From assembly GCF_047237965.1 (NCBI RefSeq), contig NZ_JBDFLX010000001.1, forward strand, positions 248,001 to 312,000: 64,000 bases of DNA, read 5' to 3'. A program made the position numbers and the translations under genes. The stretch comes from Noviherbaspirillum_A sp047237965. GTDB taxonomy: Bacteria; Pseudomonadota; Gammaproteobacteria; Burkholderiales; Burkholderiaceae_D. Shown piece after piece: positions 18,996 to 28,082 of the stretch. Numbering within the stretch: position 1 is the first letter of the stretch; each line of letters opens with the position of its first letter. Below the pieces are notes generated by a model that was given only the letters and a program-made list of their open reading frames with translations, was not told the origin of the DNA and made no database searches.

Positions 18996-19019
18996 TTACT
19001 GCATTCAAGGAGCAACACC

Positions 19020-19418
19020 ATGGCTTATTCGGACAAGGTACTGGACCACTATGAAAACCCGCGCAATGTGGGCGCGTTTGAAAAGGGCGACGAGAGCGTC
19101 GGCACCGGCATGGTCGGCGCGCCGGCCTGCGGCGACGTGATGAAGCTGCAGATCAAGGTCGGCGCCGACGGCGTGATCGAGGATGCGAAGTTCAAGACCT
19201 ATGGCTGCGGCTCGGCGATTGCGTCGTCGTCGCTGATCACGGAATGGGTCAAGGGCAAGACCCTGGACCAGGCGATGTCGATCAAGAACACCCAGATCGC
19301 GGAAGAACTAGCGCTGCCGCCGGTGAAGATCCACTGCTCGATCCTGGCGGAAGACGCGATCAAGGCCGCGGTGCAGGACTACAAGGCCAAGCACGGCGCA
19401 AGCAGCGAAGTCGCCTGA
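19020..19418 (+). CDS. iscU: Fe-S cluster scaffold IscU
   Basis: 132-residue scaffold on which [2Fe-2S] clusters form. The three ligand cysteines are C37 (APACGD), C63 (TYGCGSA) and C106 (IHCSIL), with the conserved D39 and H105. LPPVKIHCS contains the LPPVK motif recognised by HscA. A clear aaggag ribosome site precedes the ATG. Confidence 0.98.
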   Translation: MAYSDKVLDHYENPRNVGAFEKGDESVGTGMVGAPACGDVMKLQIKVGADGVIEDAKFKTYGCGSAIASSSLITEWVKGKTLDQAMSIKNTQIAEELALPPVKIHCSILAEDAIKAAVQDYKAKHGASSEVA

Positions 19419-19479
19419 GGGCAGGGCGGCATGGGCGGACGGCAATGACGTCCGCCAGCTTCATGGAGAGAGTGTAACG

Positions 19480-19803
19480 ATGGCAATCACACTGACTGAA
19501 AAAGCGGCAAAGCATATCACCCGCTACATAGACCGGCGCGGCAAGGGCCTGGGCCTGCGCTTCGGCGTGCGCACCACCGGCTGTTCCGGCCTGGCCTACA
19601 AGCTGGAGTATGTGGACGAGGCGACGGCGGAAGACAATGTGTTCGAGTCGCATGGCGTGAAGGTCTTCGTCGACCCGAAGAGCCTGCCGTATATCGACGG
19701 CACCGAACTGGACTTCGCGCGCGAAGGCCTGAACGAGGGCTTCAAGTTCCATAACCCGAACGTCAAGGACGAGTGCGGCTGCGGCGAAAGCTTCCGCATC
19801 TGA
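19480..19803 (+). CDS. iscA: A-type Fe-S carrier IscA
   Basis: 107 residues with the three cluster-binding cysteines C35 (TTGCSG), C99 and C101 (ECGCGESF). It receives or delivers Fe-S clusters or iron in the isc pathway. A gagag ribosome site precedes the ATG. A terminator-like hairpin follows before hscB. Confidence 0.97.
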   Translation: MAITLTEKAAKHITRYIDRRGKGLGLRFGVRTTGCSGLAYKLEYVDEATAEDNVFESHGVKVFVDPKSLPYIDGTELDFAREGLNEGFKFHNPNVKDECGCGESFRI

Positions 19804-19854
19804 GCCGCGATACCTGCCTTGCTCCGGCAACAGGCGTCGCGCCTGTGTTGACCC

Positions 19855-19885
19855 AGCCTGTTGAAGTCGGACAGGCTTTTGTTTT
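19855..19885 (+). terminator. terminator-like hairpin between iscA and hscB
   Basis: AGCCTGT (19855-19861) pairs with ACAGGCT (19871-19877), followed by tttgtttt, ending 2 bp before the hscB ATG. It looks like a weak intrinsic terminator or attenuator inside the operon and may lower expression of the chaperone half. Confidence 0.5.
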
Positions 19886-19887
19886 AG

Positions 19888-20409
19888 ATGACCATGCAAA
19901 ATCACTTTGAGCTGTTCCACCTGCCGCAGCAGTTTGACGTCGACATGAAGGCGCTGGACCAGGCTTATCGTGAAGTGCAGAACCAGGTGCATCCGGACAA
20001 GTTCGCCAGCAGCCCCGACGCCGAGAAGCGCGTCGCGATGCAATGGGCCACCCGCGCCAACGAAGCCTACCAGACGCTGAAGTCGCCGCTCAGGCGCGCC
20101 ACCTACCTGTGCGAACTCAACGGCGTGGACCTGCAGGCCGAGTCCAACACCGCGATGGCCCCGGCCTTCTTGATGCAGCAGATGGAGTGGCGCGAGGCGC
20201 TGGACGACGCACGCGCCGGCCGCGACCTCGATGCGCTGGAGCGCCTGGACCAGGATCTCGGCGCGGTGCGCCGCCAGGAGCTGGGCCAAATCGGCGCCGC
20301 GCTGGACGGCCGCGACTTCGCCACCGCCGCGCAGGGCGTGCGCCAGCTGATGTTCCTGGAAAAATTCGGCGACGAAGTCGCCGCCGCCTTTGACCGCTTG
20401 ACGGATTAA
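19888..20409 (+). CDS. hscB: co-chaperone HscB
   Basis: 173-residue J-domain protein that brings IscU to HscA. The J domain carries the HPD motif in NQVHPDKFASS and the C-terminal three-helix bundle (FLMQQMEWREALDDA...) binds IscU. No ribosome site is evident because the U-rich tail of the preceding hairpin abuts the start; the second ATG at 19894 (MQNHFELFHLP) is an alternative. Confidence 0.95.
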   Translation: MTMQNHFELFHLPQQFDVDMKALDQAYREVQNQVHPDKFASSPDAEKRVAMQWATRANEAYQTLKSPLRRATYLCELNGVDLQAESNTAMAPAFLMQQMEWREALDDARAGRDLDALERLDQDLGAVRRQELGQIGAALDGRDFATAAQGVRQLMFLEKFGDEVAAAFDRLTD

Positions 20410-20418
20410 GACCACACC

Positions 20419-22284
20419 ATGGCATTACTGCAGATTTCAGAACCCGGCATGTCGACCGCACCGCACCAGCACCGGCTGGCGGTAGGCATCGACCTTGGCA
20501 CCACCAACTCGCTGGTCGCCACCGTGCGCAACAGCATTCCCGAAGTGCTGGACGACGAGGAAGGCCATGCGCTGCTGCCGTCGGTGGTGCGCTACCTGCC
20601 CAACGGCCACGCCAACATCGGCTACAAGGCGCAGGCGGCGCAGACCACCGACCCGCGCAATACCGTGGTGTCGGTCAAGCGTTTCATGGGGCGGGGCCTG
20701 AAGGACATTGCCCATGCGGAGAACATGCCGTATGACTTCGTTGACCAGCCAGGCATGGTGCAGTTGCGCACCGTCGCCGGCGTCAAGAGCCCGGTCGAGA
20801 TCTCGGCCCAGATCCTGGCGACGCTGCGCCAGCGCGCCGAGGATGCGCTGGGCGACGATCTGGTGGGCGCGGTGATTACCGTGCCGGCCTATTTCGACGA
20901 TGCCCAGCGCCAGGCGACCAAGGACGCGGCCAAGCTGGCCGGCCTGAACGTGCTGCGCCTGCTCAACGAGCCCACCGCCGCCGCGATCGCCTATGGCCTG
21001 GACCATGCCTCGGAGGGCGTGTACGCGGTGTACGACCTCGGCGGGGGCACCTTCGACATTTCCATCCTGCGCCTGTCCAAGGGCGTGTTCGAAGTGCTGG
21101 CCACCGGCGGCGACTCCGCGCTCGGCGGCGACGACTTCGACCACAGGATCTTCTGCTGGATCGTCGAGCATTCCCACCTGTCGCCGCTGTCGGATGAAGA
21201 CACACGGGTGCTGATGGTGAAGGCGCGCGAAGCCAAGGAACTGCTGTCGACCAATGCGGAAACCCATATCGACGCGGTGCTGGGCTCGGGCGAGGAAGTG
21301 CACCTGACGCTGACCGCATCCACCTTCTTCGACATCACCCAGCACCTCGTTGCCAAGACCATTGCCGCCTCGCGCAAGGCGCTGCGCGACGCCAGCCTGG
21401 CGGTGGATGATGTCGACGGCGTGGTGCTGGTGGGCGGCGCGACCCGGATGCCGCATATCCGCAAGGCTGTCGGCGATTTCTTCCAAACCCTGCCGCTGGC
21501 CAACATCGATCCCGACAAGGTGGTGGCGCTGGGCGCCGCGGTGCAGGCCAACCTGCTGGCGGGCAACCGCGCGCCGGGCGACGACTGGCTGCTGCTGGAC
21601 GTGATTCCCCTTTCGCTGGGCGTGGAAACCATGGGCGGCCTGGCCGAGAAGGTCATTCCGCGCAACTCCACCATCCCCTGCGCGCGGGCGCAGGAATTCA
21701 CCACCTTCAAGGATGGCCAGACCGCGATGGCGATCCACGTGGTGCAGGGCGAGCGCGAACTGGTGTCGGACTGCCGCTCGCTGGCGCGCTTCGAGCTGCG
21801 CGGCATACCGCCGATGGCGGCCGGCGCCGCCCGCATCCGCATTACCTACCAGGTCGATGCCGATGGCCTGCTGTCGGTGTCGGCGCGCGAACTGCACTCG
21901 GGCGTGGAAGCCGCGATCACCGTCAAGCCGTCCTATGGCCTGGGCGACGACGACATCGCCCGCATGCTGCAGGAATCGTTTTCTTCCGCCGACACCGACA
22001 TGCAGCTGCGCGCATTGCGCGAGGAGCAGGTGGAAGCCGAGCGCATCCTGCTGGCCACGCAATCGGCGCTGGATGCCGATGCCGCCTTGCTGTCGGACCA
22101 GGAACGCACCGAGATTGCCGGGCTGATCGAGTCGCTGCGCAGCACCGCGCAGGGCAGCGACCACCAGGCCATCAAGGAAGCGGTGGAAGCGCTGGCCCGT
22201 GGCACCGAGGAATTCGCCGCGCGGCGCATGGACCGCAGCGTGCGTGCCGCGCTGGCCGGCCGCAAGCTGGACGAGATTGCCTGA
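20419..22284 (+). CDS. hscA: Fe-S chaperone HscA (Hsp70 family)
   Basis: 621-residue Hsp70 paralogue. The ATPase domain starts VGIDLGTTNSLVATV, with phosphate motif VYDLGGGTFDISIL and adenosine motif VVLVGGATRMPHI. The linker and substrate domain (LLLDVIPLSLGVETMGGL) recognise the LPPVK peptide of IscU, present in iscU here. It lies 9 bp after hscB. The ATG at 20449 (MSTAPHQ) is a later alternative start. Confidence 0.97.
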   Translation: MALLQISEPGMSTAPHQHRLAVGIDLGTTNSLVATVRNSIPEVLDDEEGHALLPSVVRYLPNGHANIGYKAQAAQTTDPRNTVVSVKRFMGRGLKDIAHAENMPYDFVDQPGMVQLRTVAGVKSPVEISAQILATLRQRAEDALGDDLVGAVITVPAYFDDAQRQATKDAAKLAGLNVLRLLNEPTAAAIAYGLDHASEGVYAVYDLGGGTFDISILRLSKGVFEVLATGGDSALGGDDFDHRIFCWIVEHSHLSPLSDEDTRVLMVKAREAKELLSTNAETHIDAVLGSGEEVHLTLTASTFFDITQHLVAKTIAASRKALRDASLAVDDVDGVVLVGGATRMPHIRKAVGDFFQTLPLANIDPDKVVALGAAVQANLLAGNRAPGDDWLLLDVIPLSLGVETMGGLAEKVIPRNSTIPCARAQEFTTFKDGQTAMAIHVVQGERELVSDCRSLARFELRGIPPMAAGAARIRITYQVDADGLLSVSARELHSGVEAAITVKPSYGLGDDDIARMLQESFSSADTDMQLRALREEQVEAERILLATQSALDADAALLSDQERTEIAGLIESLRSTAQGSDHQAIKEAVEALARGTEEFAARRMDRSVRAALAGRKLDEIA

Positions 22285-22324
22285 ACGGGCGCATTGAACA
22301 ACAGGATTTTTGAAGGAAAGCCAC

Positions 22325-22663
22325 GTGCCACAAATCGTCGTGTTACCCCATCCCACCCTGTGCCCGGAAGGCGCCGTGATCGAAGCGCCCAAGGGCATGA
22401 CGGTCTGCAATGCGCTGCTGGAAAACGATATCGAGATCGAGCATGCCTGCGAGATGTCCTGCGCCTGCACCACCTGTCACGTGATCGTGCGGGAAGGCTT
22501 CGATTCGCTCAACGAGCCACTGGAAAAGGAAGAAGACCTGCTGGACATGGCATGGGGCCTGGAAGCCAATTCGCGGCTGTCCTGCCAGGCGGTAGTGGAC
22601 GAGGACGACCTGGTGGTGGAAATACCGAAATACACCATCAACCATGCGCGTGAAAATCACTGA
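22325..22663 (+). CDS. fdx: [2Fe-2S] ferredoxin Fdx (isc)
   Basis: 112 residues from a GTG at 22325 with an aaggaa ribosome site; the protein then begins MPQIVVLPHP, which matches E. coli Fdx. A TTG at 22310 would add five residues. The four cluster ligands are in HACEMSCACTTCHV and RLSCQAVV. It supplies electrons to cluster assembly. Confidence 0.96.
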   Translation: MPQIVVLPHPTLCPEGAVIEAPKGMTVCNALLENDIEIEHACEMSCACTTCHVIVREGFDSLNEPLEKEEDLLDMAWGLEANSRLSCQAVVDEDDLVVEIPKYTINHARENH

Positions 22664-22677
22664 GCGAGGAGGCGACC

Positions 22678-22872
22678 ATGAAGTGGACCGACACCATACG
22701 CATTGCGGAAGAGCTGTTCGAGAAGCACCCGGAAGTCAATCCGCTGACGGTGCGCTTCACCGATCTGCATCGCTGGGTCTGCGAGCTTGACGGCTTCGAT
22801 GACGAGCCGTCGCGTTCGAATGAAAAGATACTGGAAGCCATCCAGATGGCCTGGATAGAGGAAGCGGAGTAG
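22678..22872 (+). CDS. iscX: Fe-S assembly protein IscX
   Basis: 64-residue acidic protein (MKWTDTIRIAEELFEKHPEVNPLTVRF...), the last gene of the isc operon. It binds iron and IscS and is thought to adjust desulfurase activity. A gaggag site lies before the ATG; a terminator follows at 22902. Confidence 0.95.
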   Translation: MKWTDTIRIAEELFEKHPEVNPLTVRFTDLHRWVCELDGFDDEPSRSNEKILEAIQMAWIEEAE

Positions 22873-22901
22873 GAGTAGGGCGTCAGCCTTGCGCACCGCT
22901 C

Positions 22902-22937
22902 AAAGCCCTGCCGCCATGACTGGCGCCAGGGCTTTTT
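22902..22937 (+). terminator. rho-independent terminator of the isc operon
   Basis: Stem AAAGCCCTG / CAGGGCTTT with an internal loop and a trailing TTTTT run, 30 bp after the iscX stop. Confidence 0.8.
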
Positions 22938-23025
22938 GATTTCCGCCGCAGCCAGCCTGTTGCAGTTTGTCAGCAAGGCAGGCTAGAACGCATCCAGACG
23001 GTCCGGCCCTGCCGCCTGCCTCCGT

Positions 23026-23913
23026 TCAGGACAGACTCTGCGTCAGCAGCGCCTCCAGCACCTTGGTCTGAAACTGCCTTTCCGTCGTAATCGCATAAAA
23101 GTTTTCGAACACCTCCGGCACCACGCAGTATTGCTGCAGCAGACCCGTCTTCAATTCATCCTGCACCACCACGGCAGGCACCAGCGCCACGCCGCCCGAG
23201 TCGCGCGCCAGCAGGCGCAGCATGGCCATGTCGTCGACCTCGGCGAAGATGTCCACGGCAATGCCCCTGGCTTCGCACAGCATGTTGAACTCGGTGCGGA
23301 TGTCGCTGCTGTGGCCAGGCAACAGCAGTTTCATGCCCTTCAGGTCGGCGGGAAAACGGAATGGCCTGTTGCTCGCCAACGGCTTGCCAACCAGGCAGAC
23401 CGGCTGCCGGGCTATCCGGCGACAGCGCCACGCCTGTTCCTCATCGGCACTGACGGGCCGGTTCGACAGCACGATGTCGAGCTTGTGCACCGCAAGCCGG
23501 CCGAGCAGTTCGTCCAGCGTGCCCGACTCCAGCACCAGCTTCACGTCCGCCATGCCCATCACGGGACGCAGGAAATTTTCCTGGAAGTTGCGTGACAGCG
23601 TGGCAACCGCGCCCACTCGCAGGCGCTGCGATCTCTGGCCACGCCCGGCCGCCACGACCTCGATAAGCTCATTGCCCATTGCGAAAATATTGTCGGCGTA
23701 GTCCAGCACCACATGCCCGAGTTCGGTGAGCTTGAGCGCGCGGCCCTCGCGCACGAACAGCGCGTAACCGAGCTGCTCCTCAAGCTGGCGGATCTGCATC
23801 GACAGCGCCGACTGCGACACGTGCATCTGTTCCGCAACCCGTGTCAGGTGGCCTTCCTTGGCGACCATCCAGAAATAGTAGAGATGGCGGTAATTCAGGC
23901 GTGTGAAAGGCAT
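23026..23913 (-). CDS. LysR-family regulator, divergent from dabBA
   Basis: 295 residues. The N-terminal winged helix-turn-helix reads LNYRHLYYFWMVAKEGHLTRVAEQMHVSQSALSMQIRQLEEQLG, closest in style to the NhaR-type LysR group. A substrate-binding domain follows (about 95-295). It is transcribed away from dabB with a 95-bp gap and is the obvious candidate regulator of that operon. LysR regulators beside dab genes are known in other bacteria. The effector is unknown; CO2/bicarbonate state is a guess. Confidence 0.9.
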   Translation of the reverse strand: MPFTRLNYRHLYYFWMVAKEGHLTRVAEQMHVSQSALSMQIRQLEEQLGYALFVREGRALKLTELGHVVLDYADNIFAMGNELIEVVAAGRGQRSQRLRVGAVATLSRNFQENFLRPVMGMADVKLVLESGTLDELLGRLAVHKLDIVLSNRPVSADEEQAWRCRRIARQPVCLVGKPLASNRPFRFPADLKGMKLLLPGHSSDIRTEFNMLCEARGIAVDIFAEVDDMAMLRLLARDSGGVALVPAVVVQDELKTGLLQQYCVVPEVFENFYAITTERQFQTKVLEALLTQSLS

Positions 23914-23940
23914 CGTTCTGTTTTACTGATGAACTAATGG

Positions 23941-23961
23941 TTAATTATATATTTTACTTAA
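23941..23961. promoter_or_regulatory. putative LysR operator / dab promoter region
   Basis: An AT-rich interrupted palindrome TTAA-N13-TTAA lies in the gap between the LysR gene and dabB and overlaps tatatt-like -10 sequence. Position and symmetry suit a LysR box, but the match is generic. Confidence 0.35.
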
Positions 23962-24008
23962 GCTGTGAGGGGCGGCAAAGTAGCGCATCTTTTTCGTGGG
24001 AGTCAACA

Positions 24009-25568
24009 ATGATAAATCCTGGTATCACCGCATGGCTGTGGCTTATGCCGCTGGCCTATGCCTCTGCCTTCGTTCCCGCACTCGCCGGCGTTGGCGAGCG
24101 CCATGCATGGCGGATCGCGAAAGGCAGCGCGGCAGCGGTCCTTGGCCTGGTTTTGAGCGTTCTGGCCGTGGCGGCCTGGGAGGCGCGCGCCGGCGCCGCC
24201 GCCATCGATGCGCCGGGCCTGGCGATGGCTTGCCTGATCGGCCTGCTCGGCTGGGTCATCCTGTGCTTTTCTCACCGCTATCTGCAGGGCGAGCCGGGCC
24301 AGCGCGGCTACATCGCCGCCATGCTGTTCACGCTCGCATCGGTCAGCGTGGTATGCATCACCGATCATCTTGGCGTGCTGGCGCTGGCGTGGCTTTCCAG
24401 CAGCCTGGGCCTGCACCGTCTGCTGATGTTCTATGCCGATCGTCCTGTCGCCTGCGTGGTCGCGCACAAGAAATTCCTGGCCAGCCGCCTGGCGGATGTC
24501 AGCCTCGCGCTGGCGCTGTGGCTCATCCATGCCGAGGCCGGCACGCTTTCCATGCAGGGCATCGCCGCGCATGTGGATGCCTCGGCAAGCCTGGCGCCCG
24601 GCATGCACGCCGCCATGGCGCTGGTGGCGCTGGCGGCGATCTTCAAGTCGGCGCAACTGCCGGTGCATGGATGGCTGATCCAGGTCATGGAAGCGCCGAC
24701 GCCGGTGTCGGCGCTGCTGCATGCGGGCGTGGTCAACCTCGGTGGTCTTGTGCTCATCAGGCTGGCGGCGCTGCTGTCGGCGGCCCCGGTGGCGCAGGCG
24801 ATGCTGGTGGTGGTCGGCAGCCTGACCGCGGTGCTGGCCGGGCTGGTGATGATGACGCGCATCAGCATCAAGGTGCGGCTCGCATGGTCGACCTGCGCGC
24901 AGATGGGCTTCATGCTGCTGGAATGCGGTCTGGGCCTGTATGAGCTGGCCCTGCTGCATCTGCTTGCGCATTCGCTGTACAAGGCTCATGCCTTCCTGGC
25001 GGCTGGCGAAGCGGTGACGCATACCCGTCGCCGCCAGTTGTTTCCCGACAGCGCCGCAGTTTCTGCGCCACAGCGCCTGGCCGGGCGTCTTGCCGCCGCG
25101 CCGCTCGCCATGGCTGCCGTCTGGCTTTCCACGACGGCGTGGCAGGCAGTATCGCCGCATGCGCAAGTGCCTGCCATCGCGGTGCTCATCATCGGACTCG
25201 GACTTGCCCCGCTGCTGTGGCAGGACACCTTGTCGCGCATGCTGCGCGGCGTGCTGGCCGTGCTGCTGCTGGCCCAGCTCTATGTCGGATGGCATCTGGC
25301 GTTTTCCGCGCTGCTGTCCTTGCCAGACAGCCAGGTTGCCGCGCCCCTGGTGGCCTGGGTGGCCGCCTGCTTCGTGCTGCTGTATGGCGTGCAGGCCTGG
25401 CTGCTTGCCTTTCCCGGCGGACGCCTCTCGGTTGCCCTGTATCCCTGGGCCTATGCCGGCTTTTATCTCGATGAGCGCTTCACCAGGCTGGCCTTCCGCA
25501 TCTGGCCGGTGCAGTTGCCTCAGCGCGCACCACATCCATTCCCTATCGTCGCCGGAGAACAAGCATGA
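24009..25568 (+). CDS. dabB: inorganic carbon transporter subunit DabB (NuoL-like)
   Basis: 519 residues from ATG 24009 (gggag ribosome site 7 bp upstream). The protein is almost wholly hydrophobic with some 13-14 helices. The proton-channel core of the NuoL/Mrp family is visible at LPVHGWLIQVMEAPTPVSALLHAGVVNLGG, with the key Lys/His-rich helix HLLAHSLYKAHAFLAAGEAV. In the DAB system DabB couples ion flow to DabA to drive one-way conversion of CO2 to bicarbonate. Its stop overlaps the dabA ATG (ATGA), implying coupled translation. Confidence 0.92.
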   Translation: MINPGITAWLWLMPLAYASAFVPALAGVGERHAWRIAKGSAAAVLGLVLSVLAVAAWEARAGAAAIDAPGLAMACLIGLLGWVILCFSHRYLQGEPGQRGYIAAMLFTLASVSVVCITDHLGVLALAWLSSSLGLHRLLMFYADRPVACVVAHKKFLASRLADVSLALALWLIHAEAGTLSMQGIAAHVDASASLAPGMHAAMALVALAAIFKSAQLPVHGWLIQVMEAPTPVSALLHAGVVNLGGLVLIRLAALLSAAPVAQAMLVVVGSLTAVLAGLVMMTRISIKVRLAWSTCAQMGFMLLECGLGLYELALLHLLAHSLYKAHAFLAAGEAVTHTRRRQLFPDSAAVSAPQRLAGRLAAAPLAMAAVWLSTTAWQAVSPHAQVPAIAVLIIGLGLAPLLWQDTLSRMLRGVLAVLLLAQLYVGWHLAFSALLSLPDSQVAAPLVAWVAACFVLLYGVQAWLLAFPGGRLSVALYPWAYAGFYLDERFTRLAFRIWPVQLPQRAPHPFPIVAGEQA

Positions 25569-28021
25569 AGATCGCAGACGCCGTATTTCGCCCCGGACAG
25601 GAGAGCATCGTCGAGTCGCTGGAAGCAGCCTGCCAGGCGATTGCGCCCACCTGGCCGCTGGACCGTTTCATCGCCGTCAATCCTTACTGGAGCTGGGTGA
25701 ACCAGCCTTTCAATGCCGCCGCGCAGCAGCTCGGCCGCCTTGCAGGCAGCCGGATGTGGATGCCGCGCAGCTTTTACCAGGACGCGTGGGACAAAGGACA
25801 GCTGACGCGCGCGCATCTGGCGCTTGCGGTCAAGGAGGCCGGCGCGGCATTCAGTGTCGACAGCGTGATCGAAGCCATGAGGCAGCCGGCGCCGCTTCCT
25901 GCTGCGCTGCCATTGCCTTCGGACCTGCTCGACGCGTCACGCGACCTGTCCCGCGAGCCGGCCTGGCGCACCGCCATCACGCATCAGGTAAGCCAGTTCT
26001 GCGCCGCGTATTTCGATGCCGAACAGGCAGACTGGCATCTGCCGCATGAAGCCACGCTGTATGCGGGCTGGCGAGCCAATATCCTGCATGACTATGGCAT
26101 TGGCATGCTGATGAATGCGCCGCAACTACGCACCCGCGTTGCGGCCCTGCCTGGCACAGCGATGGAAGCAATCGGCATGGCCATCGAAGGGCTGGGCATG
26201 AAGGCCGCCGGCAGCAAGGATTTGATGACCGCCTGCCTGCTGCGCATCAATGGCTGGGCCGCATGGTGCGCCTATCTGCGCTGGCAAGCCCGGCTGGAAG
26301 GCAGGGACGACCAGCATATCGTCGATCTTCTGGCCATACGCCTGTGCTGGGAGTACCTGCTGCATGAAGAAACGGCCGGCGCCGACGCGGCAGCCTGGCG
26401 CCAGGGCTGGGGCGGCATGCCGGGCACCGATGCCGGAGAGCCGGATGTCGATGCATTGCTGCAAAGAGGCCTGGAGATCGCCTATCAGGAAAAGCTGTGT
26501 GCGTCGCTGATGCGCAGGCCTGCGCAGCCTGCCGTCGCCGCTGCCGTGCAGGCCGTGTTCTGTATCGACGTCCGTTCCGAGGTGCTGCGCCGCGCGCTCG
26601 AGGCCGTTTCGCCGCAGGTGCAGACCATGGGATTCGCAGGCTTCTTTGGTCTGCCCGTCAGTTACCGGGCGCTGGGCAGCGATGTCGCCCGGCCGCAGTT
26701 GCCCGGCCTGCTGCCGCCCAGCCTGTATGTGACGGACAGCTGCGGCTTGCCCGACCAGGATCGGGCGCTGGCCGCTTCGCAGCGCGCCAGGCTGGCCGCC
26801 GTCAAGTCGTGGCAGCCGTTTCAGCGCCTGCCCGGTTCTTCGTTCGCGCTGGTGGAAACCCTGGGGCTTTCCTATCTTGCCAAGCTGGTCAGGCGCAGCC
26901 TGCCGGCGAGGGATGCGTCGGCAGATCCTGGCAGACAGGGCCTGGCGGCTCATCCGGGCCTGCGTCCGGTGCTGGTGTTCGAAGGCAGCGACGCGCTGGC
27001 GCAGCAGGTCGATCTGGCAGAGAAGGTGCTCAAGGCCATGGGCCTGCGCGACGGCTTTGCCCGCATCGTGCTGCTTGCCGGACATGGCAGCCAGAGTGCA
27101 AACAATCCGCATGCCGCCGGCCTGGATTGCGGCGCCTGCTGCGGACAGACCGGCGAGGTCAATGCGCGCGCCCTGGCCGGGCTGTTGAACCAGCAGGGCG
27201 TGCGCGATCTGCTCGCCATGCGCGGCACGCCGATTCCGGCCGACACCCTGTTCGTCGCCGGCCTGCACAACACCACCACGGACGAGGTGACGTTGTTCGA
27301 CACCGATGCCGCGCCAGCCAGCCACCGGCAGGAACTGGCGGCATTGCGCGACTGGCTGGCGCGGGCTGGCGACCAGGCGCGCCGGGAGCGCGCGCCGGCA
27401 CTGGGTATGGCGCACTTCGAGGCGCGGCCGCAGGCCCTGCGCAATGCGCTGGCGCTGCGCGCCAACGACTGGGCGCAGACCCGGCCGGAGTGGGGGCTGG
27501 CCAACAATGCCGCCTTCATCGCGGCGCCGCGCGTGCGCACCCTCGGCATCAACCTGCAGGGACGCAGCTTCCTGCATGATTACCAGTGGACCCAGGATGC
27601 CGACAACAGCATCCTGGAACTGATCATGACCGCGCCCATGGTCGTGGCGCACTGGATCAACATGCAGTACTACGCATCCACTGTCGACAATGGCCGCTAC
27701 GGCAGCGGCAACAAGGTGCTGCACAACGTCGTCGGCGGCCACATCGGCGTGTTCGAAGGCAATGGCGGCGACCTGCGCATCGGGCTGCCGATGCAGTCGC
27801 TGCACGATGGACGGCAGTGGATGCATACGCCGCTGCGCCTGTCGGTGTTCATCGAGGCGCCGCGCGAGCGCATCGAGGCGGTGATGGACAGGCATGCGGT
27901 GGTACGCCAGCTGGTGGAAAACCGCTGGCTCAGCCTGTTCAGGATCGACAGCCAGACCGATGCCGTGGAAGCCTTCAGCAACGGGTGTTGGCAAGCCCAG
28001 CAGCAACTGGGAGCCCGATAG
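25565..28021 (+). CDS. dabA: inorganic carbon accumulation subunit DabA (DUF2309, beta-CA-like)
   Basis: 818-residue protein of the UPF0753/DUF2309 family. The zinc-site residues are all present: C333 and D335 in VFCIDVRSE, H507 in AGHGSQSANNP and C522 in LDCGACCGQ. They correspond to C351, D353, H524 and C539 of Halothiobacillus DabA2. The Arg after the Asp (R337) is also conserved. No signal peptide; it is expected to sit on the cytoplasmic side of DabB. The complex hydrates CO2 and traps bicarbonate using the ion gradient. A hairpin follows 3 bp after the stop. Confidence 0.95.
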   Translation: MKIADAVFRPGQESIVESLEAACQAIAPTWPLDRFIAVNPYWSWVNQPFNAAAQQLGRLAGSRMWMPRSFYQDAWDKGQLTRAHLALAVKEAGAAFSVDSVIEAMRQPAPLPAALPLPSDLLDASRDLSREPAWRTAITHQVSQFCAAYFDAEQADWHLPHEATLYAGWRANILHDYGIGMLMNAPQLRTRVAALPGTAMEAIGMAIEGLGMKAAGSKDLMTACLLRINGWAAWCAYLRWQARLEGRDDQHIVDLLAIRLCWEYLLHEETAGADAAAWRQGWGGMPGTDAGEPDVDALLQRGLEIAYQEKLCASLMRRPAQPAVAAAVQAVFCIDVRSEVLRRALEAVSPQVQTMGFAGFFGLPVSYRALGSDVARPQLPGLLPPSLYVTDSCGLPDQDRALAASQRARLAAVKSWQPFQRLPGSSFALVETLGLSYLAKLVRRSLPARDASADPGRQGLAAHPGLRPVLVFEGSDALAQQVDLAEKVLKAMGLRDGFARIVLLAGHGSQSANNPHAAGLDCGACCGQTGEVNARALAGLLNQQGVRDLLAMRGTPIPADTLFVAGLHNTTTDEVTLFDTDAAPASHRQELAALRDWLARAGDQARRERAPALGMAHFEARPQALRNALALRANDWAQTRPEWGLANNAAFIAAPRVRTLGINLQGRSFLHDYQWTQDADNSILELIMTAPMVVAHWINMQYYASTVDNGRYGSGNKVLHNVVGGHIGVFEGNGGDLRIGLPMQSLHDGRQWMHTPLRLSVFIEAPRERIEAVMDRHAVVRQLVENRWLSLFRIDSQTDAVEAFSNGCWQAQQQLGAR

Positions 28022-28023
28022 AA

Positions 28024-28055
28024 AACGCCCCTGTTCCGGCTGGAACAGGGGCGTT
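28024..28055 (-). terminator. terminator hairpin between dabA and the glycine-zipper gene
   Basis: A 14-bp perfect stem (aacgcccctgttcc / ggaacaggggcgtt, loop ggct). The T run is on the minus strand (gttttc), so it best serves the convergent glycine-zipper gene; it may also act on the dab transcript. Confidence 0.75.
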
Positions 28056-28082
28056 CGATGCAGACTGCCTTGATGCGTCGTC

